64,000 nt of DNA from Streptomyces purpureus (GCF_014648195.1 NZ_BMQQ01000020.1:62001-126000); one strand, 5' to 3'. Positions 7,168 to 15,259 are shown, counted from the stretch's first letter. The notes: generated by a model not told the origin, from the sequence alone. Translations and numbers: made by a program.

Positions 7168-9086
7168 ACGCCACCCCCGAGCGCCACGGGCCCGGCGTCC
7201 AGCGCCGAGAAGACGGTACGGGCGCCACGCCCGAGCGCCGGGAGCCGGGCGCCACCCCCGAGCGGCGCGGGCCCGGCGTCCAGCAGCGCGGGCCGGGCGG
7301 CATCGGCACCCCGCCGCTGGAGCGCTCCCTCAACTTCCGTACCTCCGGCCTGCGTCTGCTGCGCCTCACCACCCCCGACCGACCCCTGATCCTCGCCGTC
7401 CTCGCCGCCGCCGTCGCCGCCGTCGCCTTCTCCGTCACGAGCCCGCTCATCCTCGGCCACGCCACCGACCTCATCGTCCGCGGCGCCGGCACCCCCGGCG
7501 GCGTCGACTTCACCGCCGTCGCCCAGATCCTGCTCCTCGTCCTCGGCGTCACCACCGCAGCGGCCGCGTTCACCTGGATCCAGACCCGGCTCACCATGGT
7601 CGTCGTCCAGCGCCTGGGGCACCGGCTGCGCGAACGGGCCCAGACCAAGCTCGCCCGGCTGCCGCTGCGCCACGTCGACCGGCAGCCCCGCGGCGAACTC
7701 CTCAGCCGCACCACCAACGACATCGACAACATCGTCCAGACCCTCCAGCAGGCCTTCGGACAGATGGTCCGCTCCCTGTTCATGATCGTCGGCGTGCTGG
7801 CGATGATGTTCGTGATCTCGCCGCTGCTCGCGCTCGTCGCGCTGGCGACCGTCCCCCTCTCCGTGCTCGTCGCCGCCCGCATCGGGCGGCGCGCCCAGCC
7901 GCAGTTCGTCCGGCAGTGGGCGGTCACGGGCAAACTCAACGGCCACGTCGAGGAGATGTTCACCGGCCACGCCGAGGTGCGGGCCTTCGGCCGCCGCGCC
8001 GAGGCCGTGGAGACCTTCGACCGGCTCAGCGAGGAGCTGTACACCGCCGGCCTGCGCGCCCAGGTCATGTCCGGCTTCATCCAGCCCGCCCTGAGCTTCG
8101 TCGGCAACCTCAACTACGTCCTCATCGCCGTCGTCGGCGGCCTGCGCGTGGCCACCGGCACCCTCTCCGTCGGCGACGTCCAGGCCTTCGTGCAGTACTC
8201 GTACGAGTTCAACGGCCCCATCACACAGGTCGCCGCGATGGCCAACCTCCTCCAGTCCGGCGTCGCCTCCGCCGAGCGCGTCTTCGACCTCCTCGACACC
8301 GAGGAGGAGACCCCCGACCCCGCCGAACCGCACCGCCCCGGCCAGGTCACCGGCCGCGTCTCCTTCGAGAAGGTGTCGTTCCGCTACGAGCCGGACAAGC
8401 CGCTGATCGACAATCTGTCGCTGGCGGTGGAGCCGGGCCAGACGGTCGCGATCGTCGGCCCCACGGGCGCGGGCAAGACGACGCTGGTCAATCTGCTGAT
8501 GCGGTTCTACGAAGTCACCGGCGGCCGGATCACCCTCGACGGCGTCGACGTCTCGCGGATGTCGCGCGAGGAACTGCGGGCCGGAATCGGCATGGTCCTT
8601 CAGGACACCTGGCTCTTCGGCGGCACCATCGCCGACAACATCGCCTACGGCACCTCAAGGAAGGCCACCCGCGAGGAGATCGAGCGGGCGGCCATGGCCA
8701 CCCACGCCGACCGGTTCATCCGCACCCTGCCCGACGGCTACGACACCGTCGTCGACGAGGAGGGCGGCGGCCTCAGCGCGGGCGAGAAGCAGCTGATCAC
8801 GATCGCCCGGGCGTTCCTGACCGAGCCCTCCATCCTCGTCCTCGACGAGGCGACCAGCTCCGTCGACACCCGCACCGAAGTCCTCATCCAGCGGGCCATG
8901 TCCTCCCTCCGACAGGGCCGCACCTCCTTCGTGATCGCCCACCGGCTCTCCACGATCCGGGACGCGGATGTGATCCTGGTGATGGAGAACGGCGCCATCG
9001 CCGAACAGGGCAGCCATGAGGAACTCCTCACGGCGGGCGGCGCGTACGCCAGGCTGTACGCCTCCCAGTTCGCGGCGGTCGCGTGA
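7164..9086 (+). CDS. ABC exporter half-transporter, subunit B (consensus Walker B)
   Basis: The 640-aa partner of the preceding subunit overlaps its stop codon by 4 bp. Residues 1 to about 47 form an unusual low-complexity extension built from recurring ATPERRxPG and PGVQ units; the membrane domain then begins near LRLLRLTTPD. In the ATPase domain the Walker A is GPTGAGKTT and the Walker B ILVLDEATSSVD has the catalytic Glu, but the signature is LSAGEKQL instead of LSGGQ. The DNA from about 8371 to 8656, spanning the Walker A and Q-loop region, is nearly identical to the inverted paralogue at 21891-22176, far closer than the membrane domains. Confidence 0.9.
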   Translation: MNATPERHGPGVQRREDGTGATPERREPGATPERRGPGVQQRGPGGIGTPPLERSLNFRTSGLRLLRLTTPDRPLILAVLAAAVAAVAFSVTSPLILGHATDLIVRGAGTPGGVDFTAVAQILLLVLGVTTAAAAFTWIQTRLTMVVVQRLGHRLRERAQTKLARLPLRHVDRQPRGELLSRTTNDIDNIVQTLQQAFGQMVRSLFMIVGVLAMMFVISPLLALVALATVPLSVLVAARIGRRAQPQFVRQWAVTGKLNGHVEEMFTGHAEVRAFGRRAEAVETFDRLSEELYTAGLRAQVMSGFIQPALSFVGNLNYVLIAVVGGLRVATGTLSVGDVQAFVQYSYEFNGPITQVAAMANLLQSGVASAERVFDLLDTEEETPDPAEPHRPGQVTGRVSFEKVSFRYEPDKPLIDNLSLAVEPGQTVAIVGPTGAGKTTLVNLLMRFYEVTGGRITLDGVDVSRMSREELRAGIGMVLQDTWLFGGTIADNIAYGTSRKATREEIERAAMATHADRFIRTLPDGYDTVVDEEGGGLSAGEKQLITIARAFLTEPSILVLDEATSSVDTRTEVLIQRAMSSLRQGRTSFVIAHRLSTIRDADVILVMENGAIAEQGSHEELLTAGGAYARLYASQFAAVA

Positions 9087-9125
9087 CCGGCGATCCGAAC
9101 CCCGAAGACCTCTGAAGGAGTGACC

Positions 9126-9449
9126 GTGACCCTCGCCCTGACCGTCCTCACCACCACCGACAGCGCCGCCAGGGCCGAGGAGCTGGCCCGGGGCGCGGTC
9201 GAGGCGCGGCTCGCGGCCTGTGCCCAGATCTCGGGCCCCGTCACCTCCGTCTACCACTGGCAGAAGGCGATCGAGACCGCGGAGGAGTGGCAGGTCACCT
9301 TCAAGACGACGGAGGCCTGTTACGCCGCCCTGGAGGCCCACCTCCTCGCGGCCCACACCTACGACACCCCCGAGATCGTCGCCACGCCCGTGGTGCGCGC
9401 CAGCGCGGCCTATGTGGCCTGGATCCAGGCGGAGACGTCGGCGCGGTGA
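9126..9449 (+). CDS. cutA: Divalent cation tolerance protein CutA
   Basis: The product is a 107-aa trimeric ferredoxin-like protein of the CutA1 family. Recognisable blocks are VLTTTDS at the N terminus, LAACAQISGPVTSVYHWQ (about 29-46) and the C-terminal YVAWIQAET. CutA binds copper and other divalent ions; its physiological role is unsettled. The ribosome site GAAGGAG (9114-9120) sits 5 bp before the GTG at 9126 and overlaps the upstream GTG at 9120, so I chose 9126. It lies 39 bp after the ABC pair and overlaps the next gene by GTGA, so it is probably the fourth gene of the SoxR-box unit. Confidence 0.88.
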   Translation: MTLALTVLTTTDSAARAEELARGAVEARLAACAQISGPVTSVYHWQKAIETAEEWQVTFKTTEACYAALEAHLLAAHTYDTPEIVATPVVRASAAYVAWIQAETSAR

Positions 9450-9871
9450 GCCTGCCGTTCTTCGTCTACGGCACGCTGCGGCCCGGCGAACACAACCACG
9501 ACCGCTTCCTGCGCGGCCGCACCGCCGCCGAGGAACCGGCCCGGCTGCCCGGGGCCGTCCTCCACGACGGCCCCGGCTTCCCGTACGCCGTACCCGGCGA
9601 GGGGGAGGTGCGCGGCGCGCTGGTGACGGCCGCGCCCGGCGGGTACGGGCAGCTGCTGTCCGTACTGGACGACCTGGAGGAGTACGCCGGCCCCGGCCAT
9701 CCGCTCAACCTGTACGACCGCGAGGCCCGGGACGTCGTACGGGACCGGGACGGCGCGACCGTCCGCGCCTGGGTCTACTTCGCGGCGCCCGGGACGGCCC
9801 TCGGCCCCCGGATCGCCGACGGCGACTGGCTCACCCGGACCCGCTCCGGGCCCCGGTCCCCGCGTCCGTAG
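9446..9871 (+). CDS. Gamma-glutamylcyclotransferase (AIG2/GGCT) family protein
   Basis: The 141-aa protein starts with FFVYGTLRPGEHNHDRFL, the family's substrate-binding YGTLRPG loop, and contains LSVLDDLEEYAGPG, where an acidic residue corresponds to the catalytic Glu region of GGCT proteins, then YDREARDVV and AWVYFAA. Members cyclise gamma-glutamyl amines or peptides to 5-oxoproline. The start is the GTG at 9446, overlapping the cutA TGA (GTGA), which implies translational coupling. The 3' end overlaps the convergent nasA gene by 41 bp, an unusually deep tail-to-tail overlap in which the last 13 codons are Arg/Pro/Ser-rich. Confidence 0.8.
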   Translation: MSLPFFVYGTLRPGEHNHDRFLRGRTAAEEPARLPGAVLHDGPGFPYAVPGEGEVRGALVTAAPGGYGQLLSVLDDLEEYAGPGHPLNLYDREARDVVRDRDGATVRAWVYFAAPGTALGPRIADGDWLTRTRSGPRSPRP

Positions 9872-11963
9872 CCCCGGTCCCGGACCCGGCCTCCAGGCGT
9901 ACCGCGCACACCTTGAACTCCGGCATCTTCGACGTCGGATCGAGCGCCGGGTTGGTGAGCGTGTTCGCGCGGCCCTCGCCCGGCCAGTGGAACGGCATGA
10001 AGACCGTGTCGGCCCGGATGGCGGTGGTGACCCGGGCCGGCGCCACGGCCCGGCCGCGTCGCGACACCACGGTCACGTCCTGCCCTTCGGTGACGCCGAG
10101 GCGCGCCGCGAGCCGCGGGTGCAGCTCCACGAACGGTCCCGGCGCGGCGGCGTTGAGCTCCTCGACACGCCGGGTCTGGGCGCCGGACTGGTACTGCGCG
10201 ACGACCCGGCCGGTGGTGAGCACGATCGGATACGTCTCGTCGGTCTCCTCGGCGGAGTCGCGGTGCACCACCGGCACGAACCGGGCCCGCCCGTCGGGCG
10301 TCGCGAACCGGTCCAGGAAGAGCCGGGGCGTGCCGGGGTGGTCCGGCTCGGGGCAGGGCCAGAACACCCCGTCCTCCTCGGCGATCCTGCGGTAGCTGAT
10401 GCCGGAGTAGTCGGCGGGCCCGCCCGCGGAGGCGCGGCGCAGCTCGTCGAAGACCTCCTCCGGGTCGGTGGGGAACCCCTTCTCCCAGCCCAGGAGTGCG
10501 GCGAGGGCGTGGAGCACCTCCAGGTCGGTGCGGACCCCGTCGGGCGGGGTGATCGCCCGCCGCCGCAGCAGCACCCGCCCCTCCAGGTTGGTCGTCGTCC
10601 CCGTCTCCTCCGCCCACTGCGTCACGGGCAGTACGACGTCGGCGAGCGCGGCGGTCTCGGAGAGGACGACGTCGGCGACGGCGAGGAAGTCCAGGGAGCG
10701 CAGCCGCTCCTCCACGTGCGCGGCGCGCGGCGCGGAGACGACCGGGTTGGAACCCATCAGCAGCAGCGCCTTGATGTCGCCGCCGAGCGCGTCGAGGAGT
10801 TCGTACGCACTGCGCCCAGGGCCGGGCAGCGACTCGGGCGGCACGCCCCAGACCTGGGCGACGTGGGCGCGGGCGGCGGGGTCGTCGAGCTTGCGGTAGC
10901 CGGGCAGCTGGTCGGCCTTCTGGCCGTGCTCGCGGCCGCCCTGGCCGTTGCCCTGCCCGGTCAGACAGCCGTAGCCGGACAGCGGCCGGCCGGCCCGGCC
11001 GGTGGCGAGGCAGAGATTGATCCAGGCGCCGACGGTGTCGGTGCCCTTGGACTGCTGCTCGGGCCCGCGGGCGGTCAGCACCATGCCGGAGGGCGCGTCG
11101 CAGAACATCCGTACGGCGTCCCTGAGCTGGGGCACGGCGACGCCGGTGATCCGCTCGACGTGCTCGGGCCAGTGCGCCATCGCCCCGGCGCGGGCGGCCT
11201 CCCAGCCCTCCGTGCGCTCTTCCACGAACGCCTCGTCGACCCGGCCCTCGGCGACCACGAGGTGCAGCAGGCCGAGCGCGAGGGCCAGGTCGGTGCCGGG
11301 CCGTGGCGCGAGATGGAGGTCGGCCTGCTCGGCGGTGCGGGTGCGGCGCGGGTCGACGACGATCAGCTTGCCGCCGTTCTCCTTGAGTTCGGTGAGGTAG
11401 CGCAGCGCGGGCGGCATGGTCTCGGCGAGGTTGGAACCGACGAGGATCACACAGCCGGTGCGGGGGATGTCCTCCAGCGGGAAGGGCAGACCCCGGTCGA
11501 GCCCGAAGGCGCGGTGGTGGGCCGCGGCCGCGGACGACATGCAGAAGCGGCCGTTGTAGTCGATCTGCGAGGTCCCGAGGACGAGCCGGGCGAACTTCCC
11601 GAGCGTGTACGCCTTCTCGTTGGTGAGCCCGCCGCCGCCGAAGACCCCGACGGCGTCGGCGCCGTACGCCCCCCGGGCCCGGCCCAGCCCCTCGGCGACC
11701 GCGGCGAGCGCCTCGCTCCACGTGGCCGGCTCCAGCTCGCCGCTGCGCGCACTGCGTACGAGCGGCCCGCCCAGCCGCACCCGCGCGTCGAGCACGGCCG
11801 CCGCGGTCCGCCCCTTCCCGCACAGAGCCCCGCGGTTGACGGGAAAGTCCGCCCGCTCCTCGACGCCGACCCCGGCGCCGGGCAGGGACCGGAGGTTCAT
11901 CCCGCACTGCAGGGCGCAGTACGGACAGTGGGTGGGGGTGCTGACCTGCGGCGCGTCGTACAT
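9831..11963 (-). CDS. nasA: Assimilatory nitrate reductase catalytic subunit
   Basis: The 710-aa molybdoenzyme carries an N-terminal [4Fe-4S] site (Cys13, Cys16, Cys20, Cys48), then the bis-molybdopterin guanine dinucleotide domains (GVFGGGGLTNEKAYTLGKFAR, GSNLAETMPPALRYL, LTARGPEQQSKGTDT) and the molydopterin dinucleotide-binding C-terminal barrel (MPFHWPGEGRANTLTNPALD). It reduces nitrate to nitrite in the cytoplasm. There is no C-terminal [2Fe-2S] extension, so an external electron donor is needed. The start ATG at 11963 is 22 bp from a GlnR-like box. The gene converges on the GGCT gene. Its product nitrite would be handled by NirB at the left edge. Confidence 0.92.
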   Translation of the reverse strand: MYDAPQVSTPTHCPYCALQCGMNLRSLPGAGVGVEERADFPVNRGALCGKGRTAAAVLDARVRLGGPLVRSARSGELEPATWSEALAAVAEGLGRARGAYGADAVGVFGGGGLTNEKAYTLGKFARLVLGTSQIDYNGRFCMSSAAAAHHRAFGLDRGLPFPLEDIPRTGCVILVGSNLAETMPPALRYLTELKENGGKLIVVDPRRTRTAEQADLHLAPRPGTDLALALGLLHLVVAEGRVDEAFVEERTEGWEAARAGAMAHWPEHVERITGVAVPQLRDAVRMFCDAPSGMVLTARGPEQQSKGTDTVGAWINLCLATGRAGRPLSGYGCLTGQGNGQGGREHGQKADQLPGYRKLDDPAARAHVAQVWGVPPESLPGPGRSAYELLDALGGDIKALLLMGSNPVVSAPRAAHVEERLRSLDFLAVADVVLSETAALADVVLPVTQWAEETGTTTNLEGRVLLRRRAITPPDGVRTDLEVLHALAALLGWEKGFPTDPEEVFDELRRASAGGPADYSGISYRRIAEEDGVFWPCPEPDHPGTPRLFLDRFATPDGRARFVPVVHRDSAEETDETYPIVLTTGRVVAQYQSGAQTRRVEELNAAAPGPFVELHPRLAARLGVTEGQDVTVVSRRGRAVAPARVTTAIRADTVFMPFHWPGEGRANTLTNPALDPTSKMPEFKVCAVRLEAGSGTGATDAGTGARSGSG

Positions 11964-12403
11964 GCCCCGAGCCTGCGCCCGCAGTGTTACGACGGGCGTC
12001 GCGGGGCGTTACGGCCGGGGTACGGGGCCTTCTGCGGTGGGGGAGGGGAGTGGTGAGGGGGCGGTCGTGCCCGCCGGGCGGGGGCGGCGGGCGGGGGTGG
12101 CGCGGGGTGGCCGCGCCAGGCCCGCGCGGCGGGCGCGGGTCTCCGTGCTGCCCAGCGGGGCCGGGGGCGCGGGCCCCGCGGCTACCCGCCGGGCCGGGGA
12201 GTGGGGCGCGCGAGGCGGCGCGGGGCCCCGGGCTGTCCGCCGAGGCCGTGGTGGGAGCGCCAGGCAGGCGCGGGCGGCGCGGGTTTCCGGCGCGCCTACG
12301 GCGAGGGGCCCGCGGACGGTCAGGTCCGAGGGCCCCTTGCCTAGCCCGCCGAGGCCAGGGCGGTGGGAGCGCCAGGCAGGCGCGGCCGGCGCGACCCTCC
12401 GGG
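11964..12403. other. Gene-free GC-rich gap with the nasA promoter and repeats
   Basis: Apart from the GlnR-like box next to nasA, this 440-bp stretch contains no open frame with credible coding features. It is extremely GC-rich, dominated by GGCGCG and CCGCC runs. Its right half contains degenerate direct copies of the 3' end of the next gene, listed separately. Confidence 0.7.
11986..12023. promoter_or_regulatory. Candidate GlnR box upstream of nasA
   Basis: The plus strand reads GTTAC-N6-CGTCG-N6-GTTAC-N6-GGTAC, with two perfect GTnAC pentamers 22 bp apart in the GlnR spacing. The box ends 22 bp before the nasA ATG, exactly as at the nir operon. GlnR activation of nasA is known in Streptomyces. 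The second pentamer matches poorly. Confidence 0.6.
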
Positions 12404-12424
12404 CTAGCCCGCCGAGGCCAGGGC
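12232..12424. repeat. Degenerate direct repeats extending from a gene 3' end
   Basis: CTAGCCCGCCGAGGCCAGGG occurs at 12341-12360 and again at 12404-12423, where its first three bases are the stop codon of the YdcF-like gene. A third, divergent copy starts near 12234 (CTGTCCGCCGAGGCC). A second shared block, GGTGGGAGCGCCAGGCAGGC, occurs at 12250 and 12362, a spacing of 112 bp. The pattern suggests repeated segmental duplication of the gene's tail. Confidence 0.75.
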
Positions 12425-13081
12425 CTCCGGCACGCCCCGTTCCCGCTCGCCCAGGAACCTCGGATCCGGGCGCAGGGTCGCGTCCAGGGCCGCCTTGCCC
12501 GCCGCCAGCATCTCCCGGGTGCCGCCGTAGTACCAGGTCACGTCGTGCGGTTCCGCGACGCCGACACCGTACGACTCCACGCCCGCCGCCCCGCACAGCG
12601 CCAGCGCCCGGCGGATGTGGAAGCCCTGGGTGACCAGGACCGCGCGGTCCACGCCGAAGATCTTCTTCGCGCGGACGCAGGAGTCCCACGTGTCGAAGCC
12701 CGCGTAGTCGCTGACGATCCGTCCGTCCGGCACACCCCTCTTCGTGAGGTACGTCCGCATGGCGTCCGGCTCGTCGTACTCGGCCCGGCTGTTGTCGCCG
12801 GTGACGAGGACGACCTTCACCTTCCCCGCCCGGTACAGCTCGGCCGCCGCGTCCAGGCGGTGGGCGAGGTACGGCGTGGGCCGGCCCTTCCACAGGCCCG
12901 CGCCGAAGACGACGGCGACGTCCTGGGTGGGCACGTCGGCGACGGTCCGTACCCGGCCGTCGGCGACCGTGTGCATCCAGGTCGGCGGGGCCAGCGCCAG
13001 GACGCAGCCGGCCATCAGGGCCTGGACGGCACGCCGCCGCCCCCGCGTGGTCAGGGGCAGCCGCAGCCGGAGTCGCCGCAT
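12404..13081 (-). CDS. YdcF/SanA family (DUF218) membrane protein
   Basis: The 225-aa product has a basic N terminus, one membrane helix (AVQALMAGCVLALAPP, about 18-33) and an extracytoplasmic DUF218 domain: VAVVFGAGLWKGRPTPYLAHRLDAA, the acidic VVLVTGDNSRAEYDEPDAM, DTWDSCVRAKKIFG and LVTQGFHIRRAL. The family includes E. coli SanA, which affects envelope permeability and vancomycin sensitivity at high temperature; its biochemical activity is not settled. Start ATG at 13081 has GGAGG 6-10 bp upstream. The TAG stop lies inside one copy of a direct repeat that continues downstream. Confidence 0.82.
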   Translation of the reverse strand: MRRLRLRLPLTTRGRRRAVQALMAGCVLALAPPTWMHTVADGRVRTVADVPTQDVAVVFGAGLWKGRPTPYLAHRLDAAAELYRAGKVKVVLVTGDNSRAEYDEPDAMRTYLTKRGVPDGRIVSDYAGFDTWDSCVRAKKIFGVDRAVLVTQGFHIRRALALCGAAGVESYGVGVAEPHDVTWYYGGTREMLAAGKAALDATLRPDPRFLGERERGVPEALASAG

Positions 13082-13215
13082 CGAAGAACCTCCAGGTGAA
13101 GGGGACCGTCGACTCCTCCGACGCGCCCGGCGCCCGTGCGGTTGCCGCCCCCGCCGAATCGTTCCGCCAGCCGCGCCTGACCCACCCGCCCCGCCCGGGT
13201 CCGTACCGGCCCCGC

Positions 13216-13917
13216 TCAGCCGGCCTCCCGTACCCGCCGCCCGTACAGCACCGCCGCCAGCGCCGTCCCCAGCGCCCCGCCGACCAGTTGTGCCGCGATG
13301 AAGCCGGGCAGCGAGGCGGGGGCGATGCCGGTGAACGAGTCGCTGAAGGCGCGGCCCACGGTCGCGGCCGGGTTGGCGAAGGAACCGGAGGAGGTGAACC
13401 AGATCGCCGCCGCGATGTACGCGGCGACGGCGAGGGGCATCAGCCGGTCCCGGCCGAGCCGCTGGAGGCCCAGGATGAGCAGGACGAGACCGGCGGTGGC
13501 GACGATCTCGCCGAGCCACAGGTGCCCGGCCGACCGGACCTGGGTGGACCAGGCGCCCGGCATCCGCCCGAACATCGCCTCGGCGAGCAGCGCGCCCGCC
13601 ACCGCCCCGGCGACCTGCGCGGCGATGTAGAGGGCGGCGGCCCGACCGTCGGGGCCTTCCGCGCCGCCCCGCCGCCGGGCCCACCAGGCGGAGAGGGTGA
13701 CGACGGGGTTGAGATGGCCGCCGGAGACGGGGCCGAACAGCGCGATGAGCAGGCCGAGTCCGATGGCGGAGGCGAGCGAGTTCGCGAGCAGCTGTACGCC
13801 GATGTCCTGGCTGAGGCCGGCGGCCTGGATGCCGGAGCCGATGACGACGGCGACCAGCGAGGCGGTGCCGACGAGCTCGGCGACGGCCTGGCGCGGCAGG
13901 GCGCGCGGGGTGGTCAT
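13216..13917 (-). CDS. MIP family channel (aquaporin-like)
   Basis: The 233-aa protein has about six membrane segments and two half-helix loops, SGGHLNPVVT and GSFANPAAT, the paired NPA boxes of aquaporins. In water and glycerol channels the second NPA is followed by Arg, the selectivity-filter residue; here it is Ala (NPAAT). Loss of that Arg is known in metalloid-conducting bacterial MIPs of the AqpS type, so a neutral solute other than water, possibly arsenite or a related species, is plausible but unproven; no ars gene lies nearby. I chose the ATG at 13917 with GGGGAG upstream; ATG codons at 13943 and 13947 could add 9-10 residues. An AT-rich dyad cluster lies just upstream. Confidence 0.85.
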   Translation of the reverse strand: MTTPRALPRQAVAELVGTASLVAVVIGSGIQAAGLSQDIGVQLLANSLASAIGLGLLIALFGPVSGGHLNPVVTLSAWWARRRGGAEGPDGRAAALYIAAQVAGAVAGALLAEAMFGRMPGAWSTQVRSAGHLWLGEIVATAGLVLLILGLQRLGRDRLMPLAVAAYIAAAIWFTSSGSFANPAATVGRAFSDSFTGIAPASLPGFIAAQLVGGALGTALAAVLYGRRVREAG

Positions 13918-13952
13918 GGTGGTGGTGTCTCCCCTCACTTCATTCATGCAGC

Positions 13953-13978
13953 GGAAAATATATTCCGTGTTGTGGAAT
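13953..13978. promoter_or_regulatory. Candidate operator of three GGAA/TTCC half-sites upstream of the aquaporin
   Basis: GGAA-N6-TTCC-N7-GGAA spans 13953-13978. The right part is a 17-bp inverted repeat (ATTCC-N7-GGAAT) and the left part a 14-bp near-palindrome (GGAAnATATnTTCC). The AT content is striking in this genome. The regulator is unknown. Confidence 0.45.
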
Positions 13979-14073
13979 GGGGAGAGCGCGCGGGGGGCGT
14001 GCGGGGGCGAGGTGGCATGATCCGCGCATGATCGAAAAGGCGAGGGCCGCCGCCCGCAACAACGCACGGCCTG

Positions 14074-14221
14074 CCCTCGCCCCCGCCGCCCCGGACGGGT
14101 GAGCCCGGGGCTTGCGGGGCGGCTCCCCGCCGCGGTCCACCGGGCGCGCCGCCTCCGGCCTCGCCGCGCCCTGCGCCTTACTCCCCCTCGCCCCCGCCGC
14201 CCCGGCCGGGTGAGCCCGGGG
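14074..14221. repeat. 37-bp direct repeat pair, 111 bp apart
   Basis: Positions 14074-14110 and 14185-14221 share a block starting CCCTCGCCCCCGCCGCCCCG and ending GGGTGAGCCCGGGG, differing at one base (GAC versus GCC). Both copies are non-coding. The spacing is close to that of the repeats near 12250-12362. Confidence 0.8.
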
Positions 14222-14338
14222 CGGCTCACCGCCGCGCGCCCCTCGGGGGCGCCCCCCACCCCCCACCTGTGAGCCCCCCGAAAACACCCGTCACCACCCG
14301 GCAACGCCCCGGCAACACGCGCCCGTCAGGATCGGTTC

Positions 14339-15259
14339 ATGACGGAGCCGGTGCCCCTTCCCACACCCCTTCCCGAATTCAGCACGGCCGAGCTGCTCTC
14401 CCGCTTCACCGTGCAGCTCGGCAGCCAGTTGAGCCACGTCCAGCGGAACGGAGCCCGCAGACCCATGAGCAGCCCCACCCCCGGCTCCGACCGCCCCGGC
14501 TCCGACCGCACCGCCAGCGGCCCCCCGCCCCTCATAGCCGTCGCCCACGGCTCCCGCCATCCCGGGGCCGTCACCGCGGTCCAGGCCCTGCTCGACCGGG
14601 TCCGGGAGCTGCGGCCCGGGCTCGACGTCAGGCTCGGGCACATCGAGCTCAACGCGCCGCTGCTCGACCACACCCTCGCCGGGGTCGACGGCGACGCCGT
14701 TCTCGTGCCGCTCCTGCTCAGCCGTGGCTACCACGTCACCCACGACCTGCCCGCCGCCGCGCTCGCCGCCCCCCACGCGCGCGTGCGCATCGCCCGGCCC
14801 CTCGGGCCGCACCCTCTGCTCGTCGAGGCCCTCCGGGACCGGCTCGTCGAAGCCGGCTGGCGGGCCGAGGACGGCGACAGCGGGGCCGCCGGGGTCGTCC
14901 TCGCCGCCGCCGGGTCCCGCGACCCCGCCTCCGCCGCCGACACCCGCCGCACCGCCGCCCTCCTCGGCGAACGGCTCGGCGGCGTCCCCGTCGTCCCCGC
15001 GTACGCCTCCGCCGCCGCCCCCAGCGTCCCCGCGGCCGTCCGCGCCCTCGCCGCCCGCGGCCGCCACCACATCGCCGTCGCCTCCTACTTCACCGCCCCG
15101 GGCCTCTTCGCCACCCGCAGCGCCGCCGCCGCGCCCGGCCCCGCCGCCGCGCCGCTCGGCGACCACCCGGCCGTCGCCCGGCTCGTCCTGCACCGCTACG
15201 ACCAGGCCCTCGCGCCCGCCCCGCACCGCACGTACACGAGGGAACTCGCCACCGCCTAG
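14339..15259 (+). CDS. CbiX/SirB-type sirohydrochlorin chelatase family protein
   Basis: The 306-aa protein contains two CbiX-like halves after a Pro/Ser-rich N-terminal tail. The first half has IAVAHGSRHPGAVTAVQALLDRVRE (about 64-88) with the metal-binding His, and the loop VLVPLLLSRGYHVTHDLP with further histidines. The second half has VVLAAAGSRDPASA, where the His is Ala, and HHIAVASYFTAPGLF. Family members insert Co, Fe or Ni into sirohydrochlorin; the sequence does not tell which metal. Siroheme is the cofactor of NirB, so a link to nitrite reduction is reasonable given the position between nasA and dgt. The ATG at 14339 is used; a shorter form from the ATG at 14465 is possible. Confidence 0.75.
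   Translation: MTEPVPLPTPLPEFSTAELLSRFTVQLGSQLSHVQRNGARRPMSSPTPGSDRPGSDRTASGPPPLIAVAHGSRHPGAVTAVQALLDRVRELRPGLDVRLGHIELNAPLLDHTLAGVDGDAVLVPLLLSRGYHVTHDLPAAALAAPHARVRIARPLGPHPLLVEALRDRLVEAGWRAEDGDSGAAGVVLAAAGSRDPASAADTRRTAALLGERLGGVPVVPAYASAAAPSVPAAVRALAARGRHHIAVASYFTAPGLFATRSAAAAPGPAAAPLGDHPAVARLVLHRYDQALAPAPHRTYTRELATA

Larger units (their letters stand above)
13918..14338. other. Gene-poor GC-rich gap between aquaporin and chelatase genes
   Basis: The left end holds the aquaporin control region. The rest is GC-rich, with a 37-bp direct repeat pair. One 24-codon frame, 14028-14102, follows a CATGAT hexamer by 6 bp and might be leaderless, but nothing in it is recognisable. No other credible gene is present. 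Confidence 0.6.

Noticed and set aside
11984..13099. Plus-strand open frame across the gap right of nasA
   Set aside because: Arg/Gly/Pro-rich with no motif, overlaps the YdcF-like gene and repeats.
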